Positions 16,576 to 28,125 of a stretch of DNA of 64,000 bases are shown here, in pieces. This DNA comes from Janthinobacterium sp. 64. Its GTDB lineage: Bacteria > Pseudomonadota > Gammaproteobacteria > Burkholderiales > Burkholderiaceae_D. The stretch spans positions 3,162,001 through 3,226,000 of the forward strand of contig NZ_PHUG01000001.1 in the NCBI RefSeq assembly GCF_002813325.1, read 5' to 3'. The stretch's first letter is position 1; the number at the start of each line of letters is the position of its first letter. The position numbers were made by a program, and so were the translations under genes. The notes under the pieces were generated by a model that was not told the DNA's origin, ran no database searches, and was given only the letters and a program-made list of their open reading frames with translations.

Positions 16576-16851
16576 ATGCCGTCCCCCGCCGTTTCCCTGG
16601 CATGCCGCCCATCCTGCGGCGCCTGCTGCACCGCACCGTCCATCACCAGCCCGATTCCCGGCATGCCGGATGGAAAACCTGCGGGCGTGCGCTGCGTGCA
16701 ACTGGCCGATGACAACCGCTGCAAGATCTTTGGCCAGCCGCAGCGGCCCGCGTTTTGCGGCGGCTTGCAGCCATCGGCCGACATGTGCGGCGATAGCCGC
16801 GAACATGCCATCCACTGGCTGGACGAGCTGGAACGGCTGACGGCACCCTGA
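16576..16851 (+). CDS. YkgJ-family cysteine-cluster protein
   Basis: A 91-residue protein with [12 protein letters not shown] at residues 10-21 and further cysteines (VRCVQL, RCKIF, FCGGL, MCGD). This is the pattern of the YkgJ/UPF0153 family, thought to bind zinc or an iron-sulfur cluster. Its function is unknown. It ends 14 bp from the convergent small membrane-protein gene. There is no clear operon partner. Confidence 0.85.
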   Translation: MPSPAVSLACRPSCGACCTAPSITSPIPGMPDGKPAGVRCVQLADDNRCKIFGQPQRPAFCGGLQPSADMCGDSREHAIHWLDELERLTAP

Positions 16852-16865
16852 ACACCAGCAGTGCT

Positions 16866-17114
16866 TTAGTCCGCGGCGTTTGTCCGCACCAAGGCCCGCT
16901 CTTCGTCACGCAGGCGCTTGTATTCCATCAGCAAAAAAACCACCAGATAGGCCAGCAGCGCGAGCAGGGACGCACGCGCATCGCTCCAGTCCAGCGTGCC
17001 GTGGCGCTTCCAATGCAGTGCATTAAAAACGATCAGCATGCCCAGGACACCCCACCCACTGCGGCGCATCACGCGGCCCAGCAAGGTTGCCATTAACGAT
17101 TTACTGGAGAACAT
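16866..17114 (-). CDS. Small membrane protein of unknown function
   Basis: An 82-residue protein with two predicted membrane helices (GVLGMLIVFNALHW, about 19-33, and LLALLAYLVVFLLMEYKRL, about 48-66) and charged ends. AAAGGA lies 6 nt upstream of the ATG at 17114, which supports that start over longer in-frame alternatives at 17135 and 17189. I recognise no family. It is divergent from the DeoR gene. Confidence 0.65.
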   Translation of the reverse strand: MFSSKSLMATLLGRVMRRSGWGVLGMLIVFNALHWKRHGTLDWSDARASLLALLAYLVVFLLMEYKRLRDEERALVRTNAAD

Positions 17115-17197
17115 GGTTTCCTTTGTTTGTTCCATTTTCCCCAACTGTACGCACTTCATATCCCTACGGCAATACCAGCACGCGCACAAAAGTCACC

Positions 17198-17226
17198 TTG
17201 ACTCGGTTTGCACGTTTGCGTATATT
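17198..17226 (+). promoter_or_regulatory. Promoter of the DeoR regulator gene with GCACGTTT repeats
   Basis: TTGACT (17198-17203), a 17-bp spacer, then TATATT (17221-17226). Two direct copies of GCACGTTT flank the -10 (17210-17217 and 17240-17247), 30 bp apart. They are a plausible operator for autoregulation by the DeoR protein. Confidence 0.72.
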
Positions 17227-17260
17227 TATGCGCATTCCTGCACGTTTTAGAAATAGACCC

Positions 17261-18031
17261 ATGTCCGCCACCCTGCTCCTCAAACAACGCCACGCGCTGA
17301 TCCAGCAACAATTGCACGCCGACGGCCGCGTGCTGGCGCTGGACCTGGCGCGCCAGCTCGATGTCTCTGAAGATACGATACGGCGCGACCTGCGCGAGAT
17401 GGCGGCGGCCGGCCTGTGCCAGCGCGTGTATGGCGGTGCCCTGCCGCTGGCGCCCGACGGCGGCACCTTGATGCAGCGCAAGCAGGAAGCGCCCGAGCGC
17501 AAGGCGCGCCTGGCGCAGGCGGCCGTGTCGCTCGTGCGCGCCGGCCAGGTGCTGTTTTTTGATGCGGGCTCGACCAACCTGGCCATCGCCAGCGCCTTGC
17601 CGGAGTTAACGCTCACTGTCATCACCAACGCGCCAGCCATTGCCATGGCCCTGATGGAACGCCCGGAAATCGAGCTGATCATGGCTGGCGGCAGGGTCGA
17701 CCGCCGCGCGGGCGCCAGCCTGGGACCGCAGGCGCTGCGCACGGTCGAGCGCATGCATCCCGACCTGTGTTTCCTCGGTGCTTGCGGCGCCGACGCGGAC
17801 GCGGGCGTGACGGCATTCAACTATGACGAGGCCGAATTCAAGCGCAGCATCGCCGGCGCCAGCAAGGCCGTCGTCGTCGCCGTCACCAGCGACAAGCTGG
17901 GCACGGCCGCGCCTTTCGGCGTGCTGGCCACGGGCTTGCTGCAGCACCTGGTGCTGGAAGCCGATGCCGACGCGGCCCATGTGGCCGCCTTTCAACGGCT
18001 GGGCGTGCAAGTGTTGCGCGCCCGCGTCTGA
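17261..18031 (+). CDS. DeoR/GlpR-family transcriptional regulator
   Basis: A 256-residue regulator. It has an N-terminal DeoR helix-turn-helix (VLALDLARQLDVSEDTIRRDLREMAAAGLCQRVYGGAL, about residues 24-61) and a C-terminal sugar-phosphate sensor domain with FFDAGSTNLAIASAL. The DeoR motif DTIRRDL is exact. The MFS transporter gene follows after 33 bp, so the pair probably forms one operon. The effector is likely a phosphorylated sugar by family analogy. Confidence 0.92.
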   Translation: MSATLLLKQRHALIQQQLHADGRVLALDLARQLDVSEDTIRRDLREMAAAGLCQRVYGGALPLAPDGGTLMQRKQEAPERKARLAQAAVSLVRAGQVLFFDAGSTNLAIASALPELTLTVITNAPAIAMALMERPEIELIMAGGRVDRRAGASLGPQALRTVERMHPDLCFLGACGADADAGVTAFNYDEAEFKRSIAGASKAVVVAVTSDKLGTAAPFGVLATGLLQHLVLEADADAAHVAAFQRLGVQVLRARV

Positions 18032-18064
18032 TTTTATCCACCCCGACTCTGGAAAAGCTCTCCC

Positions 18065-19213
18065 ATGCATCTCACCGGTACCCTGCAACAACGCGCCACG
18101 CGCCTGGTCTTTTTTGCCGCCGGCCTCGGCATGGCCGCCTGGGCCCCGCTGGTTCCCTACGCCAAGTCGCGCCTGGGCCTCGATGAAGCCACGCTCGGCA
18201 TTTTGCTGTTGTGCCTGGGCGCCGGTTCGCTGTGCGCGATGCCGTTTACGGGCATGCTCACGGCACGCTTCGGCTGCCGCAAGGTCATCGTCTGCGCCGG
18301 CCTGCTGCTGACCGCCATCCTGCCCGGCCTGGCGCTGGCCGCCACGCCGCTGCAACTGGGCCTGGTGCTGCTGGTGTTCGGCGCGGCCATGGGCACGTTT
18401 GACGTGGCCATCAACATCCAGGCCGTGATCATCGAAAAGGCCAACGGCGGCGCCATGATGTCAGGCTTTCATGCCTTGTTCAGCGTGGGCGGCTTTGCCG
18501 GTGCAGCCTGCATGGCCCTGCTGCTGTGGCTGGGCCTGACGCCGGCCTGGTCCTGCGTGGTGGTGATGCTGCTGCTGTGCGGCGTGCTGGGCGCGGCGCA
18601 AGGCCATCTGCTGCCGACCGCGTCCGCAACCGGCGAAAAGACGCCGCTGTTCGTCATGCCGCATGGCGCCGTCATTTTCATCGGCTTGCTGTGCTTTATC
18701 GTCTTCCTGGCCGAAGGCGCCATCCTCGACTGGAGCGCCCTGTTCCTCACCACCACGCGCGGCGTGGCAGAAGCCAAGGGCGGCCTCGGCTATGCCGCCT
18801 TCGCCATCGCCATGACGCTGGGCCGCTTCACGGGCGACAAGGTGGTCAGCCGCTTTGGCGGCAAGCGCGTGCTTACTTTCGGAGGCTTGTGCGCGGCCAG
18901 CGGCTTTTTCCTGGCCGTATTGGCGCCGCATGCGAGCCTGGCCATGGCAGGCTTCGTGCTGATCGGCCTGGGTGCGGCGAACATCGTGCCCATCCTGTTT
19001 ACGGCGGCGGGCAACCAGCGCGCCATGCCGGCCAGCCTTGCCGTGGCGGCCATCACCACCATCGGCTATGCAGGCATCCTGGCCGGCCCGGCCGTGATCG
19101 GTTTCATCGCCCACGCCACCAGCCTCAATATCGCCTTCGCCATGCTGGGCGCCGCCCTGCTGCTGGTGGCGGCCAGCGCGCGCCTGGTGGCGCCGGCAAA
19201 ACAGGCTTCCTGA
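18065..19213 (+). CDS. MFS transporter, YbjJ-like
   Basis: A 382-residue inner-membrane transporter with about twelve predicted helices. MTARFGCRKVIV-type loops after helix 2 and SRFGGKRVLTFGG after helix 8 are the duplicated MFS motif A. Length and N-terminus (FFAAGLGMAAWAPLVPYAKSRLGLDEATLGILLLCLGAGSL) resemble the YbjJ branch of fucose-permease-like carriers. It is co-transcribed with the DeoR regulator, suggesting uptake or export of a sugar-like compound. The substrate cannot be read from sequence. Confidence 0.88.
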   Translation: MHLTGTLQQRATRLVFFAAGLGMAAWAPLVPYAKSRLGLDEATLGILLLCLGAGSLCAMPFTGMLTARFGCRKVIVCAGLLLTAILPGLALAATPLQLGLVLLVFGAAMGTFDVAINIQAVIIEKANGGAMMSGFHALFSVGGFAGAACMALLLWLGLTPAWSCVVVMLLLCGVLGAAQGHLLPTASATGEKTPLFVMPHGAVIFIGLLCFIVFLAEGAILDWSALFLTTTRGVAEAKGGLGYAAFAIAMTLGRFTGDKVVSRFGGKRVLTFGGLCAASGFFLAVLAPHASLAMAGFVLIGLGAANIVPILFTAAGNQRAMPASLAVAAITTIGYAGILAGPAVIGFIAHATSLNIAFAMLGAALLLVAASARLVAPAKQAS

Positions 19214-19381
19214 TCGTCCCCTCCGCCTGTCGGTCGGCGCTAAAAAAGCACCGTCCGACAGCGCCCAAATAAGGTCGGCAAGGCTCTGTCGTGGTAAGCT
19301 TCGACCCCGCGCACCTTGCTGGCGCCACGCGCTCACCCCATCCTGCCACTTATACCCGTACTTATACTCTTTTATACATCT

Positions 19382-20227
19382 ATGGATCTCATTCTTGCGT
19401 TAAAAGCCATCATCATGGGGCTGGTCGAAGGTTTTACCGAATTCTTGCCGATTTCGTCCACGGGACATCTGATCCTGGCCGGCAGCCTGCTCGACTTTAC
19501 CAAGGATGTCTCGAAAGAAGTCATGGATGTCTTCGAAATCGCCATCCAGGCCGGCGCCATCCTGGCCGTGTGCTGGGAATACCGCCAGCGCATCGGCAGT
19601 GTGCTGTCCACCTTCAGCACCGAGGTCAAATCGCGCAAGTTCGTGCTGAACGTGGCCATCGCCTTCATCCCGCTTGCCGGGATCGGACTGGCGATTGGCA
19701 AGATGATCAAGCATGCACTGTTCAAGCCCGTGCCCGTGGCCATGGCCTTCATCATCGGCGGCATCATCATCCTGCTGGTGGAGCGCCGCGCGCGCATCAA
19801 TCCCGTCACCGTACGCGTCAACTCGGTCGATGAAATGACGCCGCTCGACGCCTTGAAAGTGGGCTGCGCGCAGGCGTTTGCACTGATTCCCGGCACCAGC
19901 CGTTCCGGCTCGACCATCATCGGCGGCATGCTGCTGGGCCTGTCGCGCAAGACGGCTACCGAATTCTCGTTCTTCCTGGCCATCCCGACGTTGCTGGCCG
20001 CCACCGCCTATTCTCTGTACAAAGCGCGCGACATCCTGTCGGCCACCGACGTGCCCCTGTTCGGCCTGGGCACCGTGGCCGCCTTCATCTCCGCCTTCCT
20101 GTGCGTGCGCTGGCTGCTGCGTTACATCAGCTCGCACGACTTCACGTTTTTTGCCTGGTACCGCATTGTGTTCGGCTTGCTGGTCCTGGCCAGCGCCCAC
20201 TACGGCTGGGTTGTTTGGGCAGAATAA
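19382..20227 (+). CDS. uppP: Undecaprenyl-diphosphate phosphatase
   Basis: A 281-residue membrane enzyme (BacA type) that converts undecaprenyl diphosphate to the monophosphate carrier used for peptidoglycan and surface polysaccharides. Both active-site motifs are present: [14 protein letters not shown] (about residues 17-30) and [17 protein letters not shown] (about 177-193). The remaining sequence has about eight hydrophobic segments. [17 protein letters not shown] at 19382 is the family start. recQ begins 6 bp after the stop, so the two are probably co-transcribed. Confidence 0.96.
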   Translation: MDLILALKAIIMGLVEGFTEFLPISSTGHLILAGSLLDFTKDVSKEVMDVFEIAIQAGAILAVCWEYRQRIGSVLSTFSTEVKSRKFVLNVAIAFIPLAGIGLAIGKMIKHALFKPVPVAMAFIIGGIIILLVERRARINPVTVRVNSVDEMTPLDALKVGCAQAFALIPGTSRSGSTIIGGMLLGLSRKTATEFSFFLAIPTLLAATAYSLYKARDILSATDVPLFGLGTVAAFISAFLCVRWLLRYISSHDFTFFAWYRIVFGLLVLASAHYGWVVWAE

Positions 20228-20233
20228 GGCACT

Positions 20234-22056
<1,823 letters not shown>

Positions 22057-22057
<1 letters not shown>

Positions 22058-22521
22058 TGGAAGCACTCTCGCCCGACCTGATCTATCAGGCCGTGAAAAT
22101 CCTCGGCGCCCAGCCCGACGCCGACGACGCGGTGGAAGCGCAAGTCCGTGCCCTGGTGCAGGACGAGCTCACCGTGCGCCGCCTGGCTGACGTGGTACCG
22201 GAAGCCTTCGGCCTGGTGCTGGCGTCGCACCTTCCCGGCGCCGAAAACATGACCTTGCCCGACACCTTCTGCGCCCAGGACGAGGACGAGGAATGGGTGG
22301 AGTTCCCCCTGCGCCGCGAGCCGATCTTTGTCGTCGCCGCGGACATCGCCCAGCATACCTTCCACAACGGCCCGCGCGCGCTGATACAAAACCTGGCCGA
22401 CCGCAGCTCCCTGCTGGCGGCCATCAACAAGGCCCTGAACGCGGGCGGCTCGCTCGACGGCACGACGCTGGGCCCGCCGTCCTTCTTTGGCCTGCCGGCA
22501 TCTCTGTACCAGGCGGCATAA
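22057..22521 (+). CDS. Unknown protein translationally coupled to recQ
   Basis: A 154-residue soluble, acidic protein, MEALSPDLIYQAVKILGAQPDADDAVEAQV to LPASLYQAA. I see no membrane segment, signal peptide or known catalytic motif. Its ATG overlaps the recQ stop (TGATG), so it should be co-translated with the helicase. The transcript ends at the hairpin just downstream. A role related to RecQ is only a guess from position. Confidence 0.8.
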
Positions 22522-22525
22522 TAAA

Positions 22526-22549
22526 AAACGGCGCCCACGGGCGCCGTTT
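22526..22549. terminator. Terminator between recQ operon and M16 peptidase gene
   Basis: AAACGGCGCCC / GGGCGCCGTTT arms separated by two bases (AC), flanked by an A run to the left and TTT to the right. It serves convergent genes. Confidence 0.85.
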
Positions 22550-22555
22550 CAACGA

Positions 22556-25333
22556 TTATCGTGCCAGCGGCACGCCGTCGGCATCGAGTACCGTCACCTC
22601 GCCCCAGCCCAGTTCGCGCACGCCCGCCTCGATCTTGCGCAGGTCGCCGATGACCAGCCACACCAGCTCGTCGGGCCGCACGAACCTGGCGCCGGCACTT
22701 GCCAGCTGCGCTTCGTCGAGCGTCCGCATCCTGGCCGAATAAGCGGACCAGTACGTGTCAGGCAAACCCTGGTTAAGGCTCGTCAATGCCGCCGAATCGA
22801 GTGCTGCCAGGGTTTCAAAACGGCCAGCCAGGCGCGAGTTCATATTGCGCATGATGCTGTTGAACTCTTCGCCCTGCACCGGCCGCTCGCCCGCCACGCC
22901 GCGGATTTCCTTCGCCACTTCCTGCATCGCCTCGCGCGTCTTGTCCGTCTGGACTGGCGCCAGCACCATGAAGGCGCGCTGGCCGCGTGGACGCGTCAGC
23001 ACGCCGCTGGTGCCGTAGCTCCAGTGCTTGTCCAGCCGCAGATTGCGGTTCAGGCGCGAGGTGGCCATGCCGCCGAAGTTCTGCATCAAGGGTTCCATCG
23101 CCAGGTCTTCCGGCTGTCCCGGCGGCAGCGACAGGTGCGCGGCGACAATGGTCGATTGCGGCGCGTCGGGTTTGTCGATCAGGAAGACGCGCTTGCCCGC
23201 CGTGCGGCCCGGTGCGGCCAGCGCCTTGGCCGGCGCGCTACCGCCCTTCCAGCTGCCGAACGACGCTTCCAGTGCCGGCATCAGCTGCGCCAGCGTGGTG
23301 TCGCCTGTGACGATAAGGGTGGCGCTGCCCGGCTTGAACCAGGTGGCGTGCCATTGCGCCACGTCGGCGCGCGTCAGGCCTTGCACGCTGTTGACATCGC
23401 CAGAAGCGGGCCGGCCATAGGCATTCTCCGTGCCATACAGGATAGCCGGCATGATGCGCATGGCCAGGCCGGTCGGCTGGGCCTTTTCCTGGCCGATCTG
23501 CGCCAGCCGGCGCTGCTTCTGCTGCGCGAACAGGTCCTCACCAAAGGCCGGCTGCAGGGCCGCGTCGGCCATCAGCGCCAGCGATGGCGCCAGGTTGCCC
23601 GCCGTCGATTGCAGTCGCAGCAGGGAGAGGTCGTCCAGCGAACTGCTGGACAGGCTGGCGCCCAGCGATTCAAGCGCGTCGGATAGCTGGAAGGTATTGC
23701 GCGTGCGCGTGCCCTTGTCGAGCAAATCCATGGCCAGCGACGCCGTGCCCGCCTTGGCGGCGCTATCCGAGGCGCTGCCCGCGTCGAGTGCCAGGGTCAC
23801 GTTGACGATGGGCGCCGCGTGCCGCTGCAGCAGCACGACCTTCACGCCATTTTTCAGCTGCGCGCGCTCGATGGCGGGAAACGCCACGTCGGGCGGCGTG
23901 CCGAGGGCCGGCAAAAGCTTGCGGTCCAGCGTGGATTTTTCCACCGCCAGCTGCGCGAACGGTTTGACGGTCATGGTGTGGCTGTAGCCATTGAGCCAGG
24001 CCGCGCCGCTGCGCCGGACTTGCTCCGGCGTGGCATTGGCGACCGCTTCCAGCTTGTCCAGATACGCTTCCGGCGTGGCGCCGAACGTCGCGTTCTCCGA
24101 CAGCAGGTTGGCCCGACGGCCGAGACGTTCGTTGCCACGCGCTACTCCCGCCAGTGCGCTCGTCTTGACGCGCGCCAGCTCCGCTGCCGTCGGTCCCTGC
24201 ACCAGCAACTGCTGCAGCACGCTCTCCATCTCGCGCTCGGCATCGGCGGGCGAGACGCCCGGCTTGACCGTCACGATGATATTGAAGGTGCTGCCCAGCT
24301 CTCCTTCGTTGACGCCCGCCTGGACGGATGTCGCCAGGCTTTTGTCGTACACCAGGCGGCGCATCAGGCGCGAACTCTTCGACCCCGCAAGCACATCGGC
24401 CAGCAGCGACAGGCGCGCCACTTCGGGGTCGCTGACCGCCGGCGCATGGTAGCTGCGGTAGATGCGTGCCTGCGGCACGCGGTCTTCCATCTCGCTGCGG
24501 ATATTGCTGTCCAGGCGCGGAATCCAGCTCTGCGTGCGCGGCAGCGGCGGGCCCGGCGGGATGGCGCCGAAATACTGCGTCACCAGCGCCAGAGCGCGCT
24601 CCGGCGTGATGTCGCCGGCCAGCGAAATGACGGCGTTGTTCGGGCCATAATAGGTGCGGTACCACTGCTTGATATCGTCCAGCGAAGCGGCATTCAAATC
24701 GTCCATGCTGCCGATCGTCGACCATGAATACGGGTGCGAATACGGATACATCTGCGCACTGATTTCTTGCCACACGCGGCCGTATGGCTGGTTCTCGCCC
24801 TGGCGCTTTTCATTCTGCACCACGCCGCGCTCGCGTTCGAGCATCTCCTTCGAGATGTAGTTACCCAGGTAACCCATGCGGTCCGATTCCAGGTACAGCG
24901 TACGCTCCAGCGCGGACACCGGCACGTCTTCATAAAAATTGGTGCGGTCGCCATCCGTTGTGCCGTTGCGGTTGCTGGCGCCCAGGTCGTCCATCGCCTC
25001 ACGGAAGCCGTGCGGGTAATTTTCCGACCCGTTGAAGAAGAAGTGCTCGAACAGGTGGGCAAAGCCCGTCTTGCCGCGCTGTTCGTTGCGCGAACCCACG
25101 TGGTACCACAGGTTCACGGCCACCACGGGCACGCTGTGATCCTCATGCACGATCAGGGTCAGGCCGTTCTTGAGCACGAATTTCTGCTGCTTGAGGGCGT
25201 AAGTGCTGCGCTGGAACGGCACCTGGGCGGCCGGCGCCGCTGTCGCGGATGCAGCCGGCGTGGCGGCATGCAGGGGAACGACCATTTGCGCGGCGGCGGA
25301 AAGGGCCAGGGATATCAATAATTTCTGTTTCAT
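22556..25333 (-). CDS. M16-family zinc metallopeptidase, two-domain
   Basis: A 925-residue exported protease of the pitrilysin family. The signal peptide is MKQKLLISLALSAAAQMVVPLHA. The first M16 unit carries the inverted zinc motif HLFEH in GFAHLFEHFFFNGSEN (about residues 94-109), with a downstream Glu in ERGVVQNEKRQGEN. The second unit (from about residue 490, FPAIERAQLKNGVKVVLL) lacks HxxEH, as expected for the inactive half. The length fits fused PqqL-like zinc proteases. It is probably periplasmic; substrates are unknown. It is divergent from the LysR gene at 25522. Confidence 0.93.
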   Translation of the reverse strand: MKQKLLISLALSAAAQMVVPLHAATPAASATAAPAAQVPFQRSTYALKQQKFVLKNGLTLIVHEDHSVPVVAVNLWYHVGSRNEQRGKTGFAHLFEHFFFNGSENYPHGFREAMDDLGASNRNGTTDGDRTNFYEDVPVSALERTLYLESDRMGYLGNYISKEMLERERGVVQNEKRQGENQPYGRVWQEISAQMYPYSHPYSWSTIGSMDDLNAASLDDIKQWYRTYYGPNNAVISLAGDITPERALALVTQYFGAIPPGPPLPRTQSWIPRLDSNIRSEMEDRVPQARIYRSYHAPAVSDPEVARLSLLADVLAGSKSSRLMRRLVYDKSLATSVQAGVNEGELGSTFNIIVTVKPGVSPADAEREMESVLQQLLVQGPTAAELARVKTSALAGVARGNERLGRRANLLSENATFGATPEAYLDKLEAVANATPEQVRRSGAAWLNGYSHTMTVKPFAQLAVEKSTLDRKLLPALGTPPDVAFPAIERAQLKNGVKVVLLQRHAAPIVNVTLALDAGSASDSAAKAGTASLAMDLLDKGTRTRNTFQLSDALESLGASLSSSSLDDLSLLRLQSTAGNLAPSLALMADAALQPAFGEDLFAQQKQRRLAQIGQEKAQPTGLAMRIMPAILYGTENAYGRPASGDVNSVQGLTRADVAQWHATWFKPGSATLIVTGDTTLAQLMPALEASFGSWKGGSAPAKALAAPGRTAGKRVFLIDKPDAPQSTIVAAHLSLPPGQPEDLAMEPLMQNFGGMATSRLNRNLRLDKHWSYGTSGVLTRPRGQRAFMVLAPVQTDKTREAMQEVAKEIRGVAGERPVQGEEFNSIMRNMNSRLAGRFETLAALDSAALTSLNQGLPDTYWSAYSARMRTLDEAQLASAGARFVRPDELVWLVIGDLRKIEAGVRELGWGEVTVLDADGVPLAR

Positions 25334-25521
25334 TGCATTCCTGAAAAAAGAAAACTTCGCATGGGAAGATGCGGCGCAGCAGGCACCATGGCTGGCCGCA
25401 GCAGTGAAGTATTCTGCCAGATGTTTTAGATAGCAAAGAATTATTTATTGCATTTTAGAAATCTCGCCCGGCGGGCGCCTGCGCCCTTTGCATTTGCCCA
25501 TAAAGGCGGTACGATCCTGCG

Positions 25522-26499
25522 ATGGAAACCAAATGGCTGGAAGACTTCATCTCGCTCGCTGAAACGCATAATTTCAGCCGTTCCGCGGCCCTGCGCCACG
25601 TCACCCAGCCGGCCTTCTCGCGGCGCATCCAGTCGCTGGAAAACTGGCTCGGCATCGACCTGGTCGACCGCACCTCCTACCCCACGCGCTTGACGCCGGC
25701 CGGCGCCGTGTTCTACGAACAGGCGCTGGAAATGCTGGGACAAATCAATGGCGTGCGCGCCCTGTTGCGCGGCAAGCGCGCGGCCACGCAAACGAGCGTC
25801 GATTTCGCCGTGCCGCATACCCTGTCGCTGACCTTCATGCCGAAGTGGCTGACGGCGCTGGAAGACGGTTTTGCGCCGATCAACAGCCGTTTGATGGCGC
25901 TGAACGTGCACGATGCCGTGCTGCAGCTGGTCGACGGCGGCTGCGATCTGCTGCTGTGCTATCACCATCCGCGCCAGCCGGTGCAGCTGGACCCGGGCCG
26001 CTACGACATGCTGGTGATGGGCCGCGAAACCGTGCGCGCGTATGCGCGCTGCGGCCAGGACAAGGTGCCGGACTTCGTCCTGCCCGGCAGCGCCAAGGAG
26101 CCGCTACCCTTCCTCTCCTACACCAGCAACGCCTACCTGGGCCGCATGGTGGAACTGCTGGTGGCCGACGCCAAGGCACCGCTGTTCCTGGAAACCTGCT
26201 ACGAAACGGACATGGCCGAAGGCCTCAAAATGATGGCGCTGGAAGGGCGCGGCATCGCCTTCCTGCCCGAATCGGCCGTCATGCGCGACGTCAAATACAA
26301 GCACCTTGCACGCGCCGATGGCGGCGCGCCAGGCTGGGAGATCGAGCTGGAAATCCGTTTATACCGCGAACGCCCGTCGGGCCTGCGTCCCGGAAAACCC
26401 ATCGTCGAAAGCCTGTGGCAGTACCTGGTGCAGGCGCAGGATGGCAAGGCGCGCGGCGGCAAGCGCCGCAAACGCGCCAGCGAGACTGCGACATCCTGA
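25522..26499 (+). CDS. LysR-family regulator, HypT-like
   Basis: A 325-residue regulator whose N-terminus METKWLEDFISLAETHNFSRSAALRHVTQPAFSRRIQSLE closely resembles HypT (YjiE/QseD) of E. coli, the hypochlorite-responsive activator. SLTFMPKWL and TSNAYLGRMVELL also fit that branch. HypT is activated by methionine oxidation. Methionines are present in the effector domain, but matching them to the E. coli sensor residues would need an alignment. A Lys/Arg-rich C-terminal tail (ARGGKRRKRASETATS) is extra. It is divergent from the M16 peptidase gene. Confidence 0.88.
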   Translation: METKWLEDFISLAETHNFSRSAALRHVTQPAFSRRIQSLENWLGIDLVDRTSYPTRLTPAGAVFYEQALEMLGQINGVRALLRGKRAATQTSVDFAVPHTLSLTFMPKWLTALEDGFAPINSRLMALNVHDAVLQLVDGGCDLLLCYHHPRQPVQLDPGRYDMLVMGRETVRAYARCGQDKVPDFVLPGSAKEPLPFLSYTSNAYLGRMVELLVADAKAPLFLETCYETDMAEGLKMMALEGRGIAFLPESAVMRDVKYKHLARADGGAPGWEIELEIRLYRERPSGLRPGKPIVESLWQYLVQAQDGKARGGKRRKRASETATS

Positions 26500-26660
26500 C
26501 TGGCAATCCTGGCAATACAACTATGCAATAAATGCATAACCGGATGCGCACAAAGCATTGGCCGGGGCATGAGGCTATCGCCTACGATGCGGTTCCGCTG
26601 CGCGCAGCTGCATTCGGCTGCGCCTCTAACGTATTCGTATTGTCCAGGAGCTTATCAAGC

Positions 26661-27947
26661 ATGACCAGCAAGCACGCACTTCCTTCCTACCTCAATCCTG
26701 AAGACCTGGGCCCATGGGGCGTCTACCTCGAGCAGATCGACCGCGTTACGCCATACCTGGGCAACCTGTCGCGCTGGGTGGAAACGCTGAAGCGTCCTAA
26801 GCGCATCCTGACGGTCGACGTGCCTATCGAGCGCGATGACGGCACCATTGCCCACTACGAAGGCTACCGCGTGCAGCACAATCTGTCGCGCGGCCCGGGC
26901 AAGGGCGGCGTGCGCTTCCACCAGGACGTGACCCTGTCGGAAGTGATGGCCCTGTCGGCCTGGATGACGGTCAAGAATGCAGCGGTCAACGTGCCATACG
27001 GCGGCGCCAAGGGCGGTATCCGCGTCGATCCGAAGACCCTGTCGCGCAATGAACTGCAACGCCTGACCCGCCGCTACACGAGCGAAATCAGCATGATCAT
27101 CGGACCGAACAAGGATATCCCGGCGCCGGACGTCAACACGAATGAACAAGTCATGGCGTGGATGATGGACAGCTACGCCATGATCGGCGGCAATATGTCG
27201 ACCGGCGTGGTGACGGGCAAGCCAATCTCGCTGGGCGGCAGCCTGGGTCGCCGCGATGCGACGGGCCGCGGCGTGTTCGTCGTCGGTTGCGATGCGGCCG
27301 CCAAGGTCGGCATGTCGCTCGAAGGCGCGAAAGTCATCGTGCAAGGTTTCGGTAACGTGGGCGGCGTCGCTGCCCGCATGTTCGCGGAAGCCGGCTCGAA
27401 AATCGTCGCGGTACAAGACCACAAGACCACCGTGGTGCATGCTGGCGGCCTGAACATCCCGCAATTGCTGGCACACGTGGCCGAAGTGGGCAGCGTCGAA
27501 GGCTTCCCGGGCGCCGAGGCATTCGTGCCACGCGAAGATTTCTGGGGCATCGATTGCGACATCCTGATCCCGGCCGCGCTGGAACAGCAGATCACGGCTG
27601 AGCGCGCACAAGTCATCCGCGCCAAGATCATCCTGGAAGGCGCCAATGGCCCGACCCTGCCGGCAGCGGACGATATCCTGACCGACCGCGGCGTACTGAT
27701 CGTGCCGGACGTGCTGGCCAACGCGGGCGGCGTGACCGTCAGCTACTTCGAGTGGGCGCAGAACTTCTCGAGCTTCTTCTGGACCGAAGAAGAAATCAAC
27801 AGCCGCCTGACCCGCATCATGCGCGAAGCGTTCGATTCGGTATGGCAAGTGTCGCAAGAGAAGAAAGTGTCGATGCGTACCGCCACCTTCATCCTGGCGT
27901 GCACGCGTGTTCTGCAAGCGCGCGAAGTGCGCGGCCTCTACCCATAA
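26661..27947 (+). CDS. gdhA: Glutamate dehydrogenase
   Basis: A 428-residue Glu/Leu/Phe/Val dehydrogenase interconverting glutamate and 2-oxoglutarate plus ammonium. Seen: [14 protein letters not shown] with the catalytic Lys (about residues 112-125), a downstream [15 protein letters not shown] block, and the Rossmann loop [15 protein letters not shown] (about 230-245). The length matches the hexameric class. Coenzyme preference (NAD or NADP) is not certain from motifs alone. [19 protein letters not shown] at 26661 has AGGAG 11 nt upstream. A transcript-end hairpin follows. Confidence 0.94.
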   Translation: MTSKHALPSYLNPEDLGPWGVYLEQIDRVTPYLGNLSRWVETLKRPKRILTVDVPIERDDGTIAHYEGYRVQHNLSRGPGKGGVRFHQDVTLSEVMALSAWMTVKNAAVNVPYGGAKGGIRVDPKTLSRNELQRLTRRYTSEISMIIGPNKDIPAPDVNTNEQVMAWMMDSYAMIGGNMSTGVVTGKPISLGGSLGRRDATGRGVFVVGCDAAAKVGMSLEGAKVIVQGFGNVGGVAARMFAEAGSKIVAVQDHKTTVVHAGGLNIPQLLAHVAEVGSVEGFPGAEAFVPREDFWGIDCDILIPAALEQQITAERAQVIRAKIILEGANGPTLPAADDILTDRGVLIVPDVLANAGGVTVSYFEWAQNFSSFFWTEEEINSRLTRIMREAFDSVWQVSQEKKVSMRTATFILACTRVLQAREVRGLYP

Positions 27948-27964
27948 TGGCTGCCTGAGAAAAA

Positions 27965-28034
27965 GCCCAGGGCGTTGTTGCCCGCCCCTCGCCGTACTGG
28001 CGTACTGTCTTCGGGGCGGCGCCTAGCCCTGGGC
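27965..28034. repeat. Structured inverted repeat after gdhA
   Basis: GCCCAGGGC (27965-27973) and GCCCTGGGC (28026-28034) are perfect 9-bp complements. Inside them CGCCCC (27983-27988) can pair with GGGGCG (28013-28018), around direct copies of GTACTG. It has T-rich ends and could end the gdhA transcript. It looks like a mobile or recurrent intergenic element. Confidence 0.65.
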
Positions 28035-28067
28035 ATTTTTCAGGCGCCATTGGGTTGATGGCGCTCT

Positions 28068-28107
28068 AAAAAAATCCCGCCACACTTGCGTGTGAGCGGG
28101 ATTTTTT
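28068..28107. terminator. Bidirectional terminator between gdhA and galE
   Basis: AAAAAAATCCCGC pairs with GCGGGATTTTTT, and an inner CACAC/GTGTG extends the stem. There is an A run on one side and a T run on the other, between convergent genes. Confidence 0.9.
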
Positions 28108-28125
28108 ATGGGCGTCGGATTTGCG

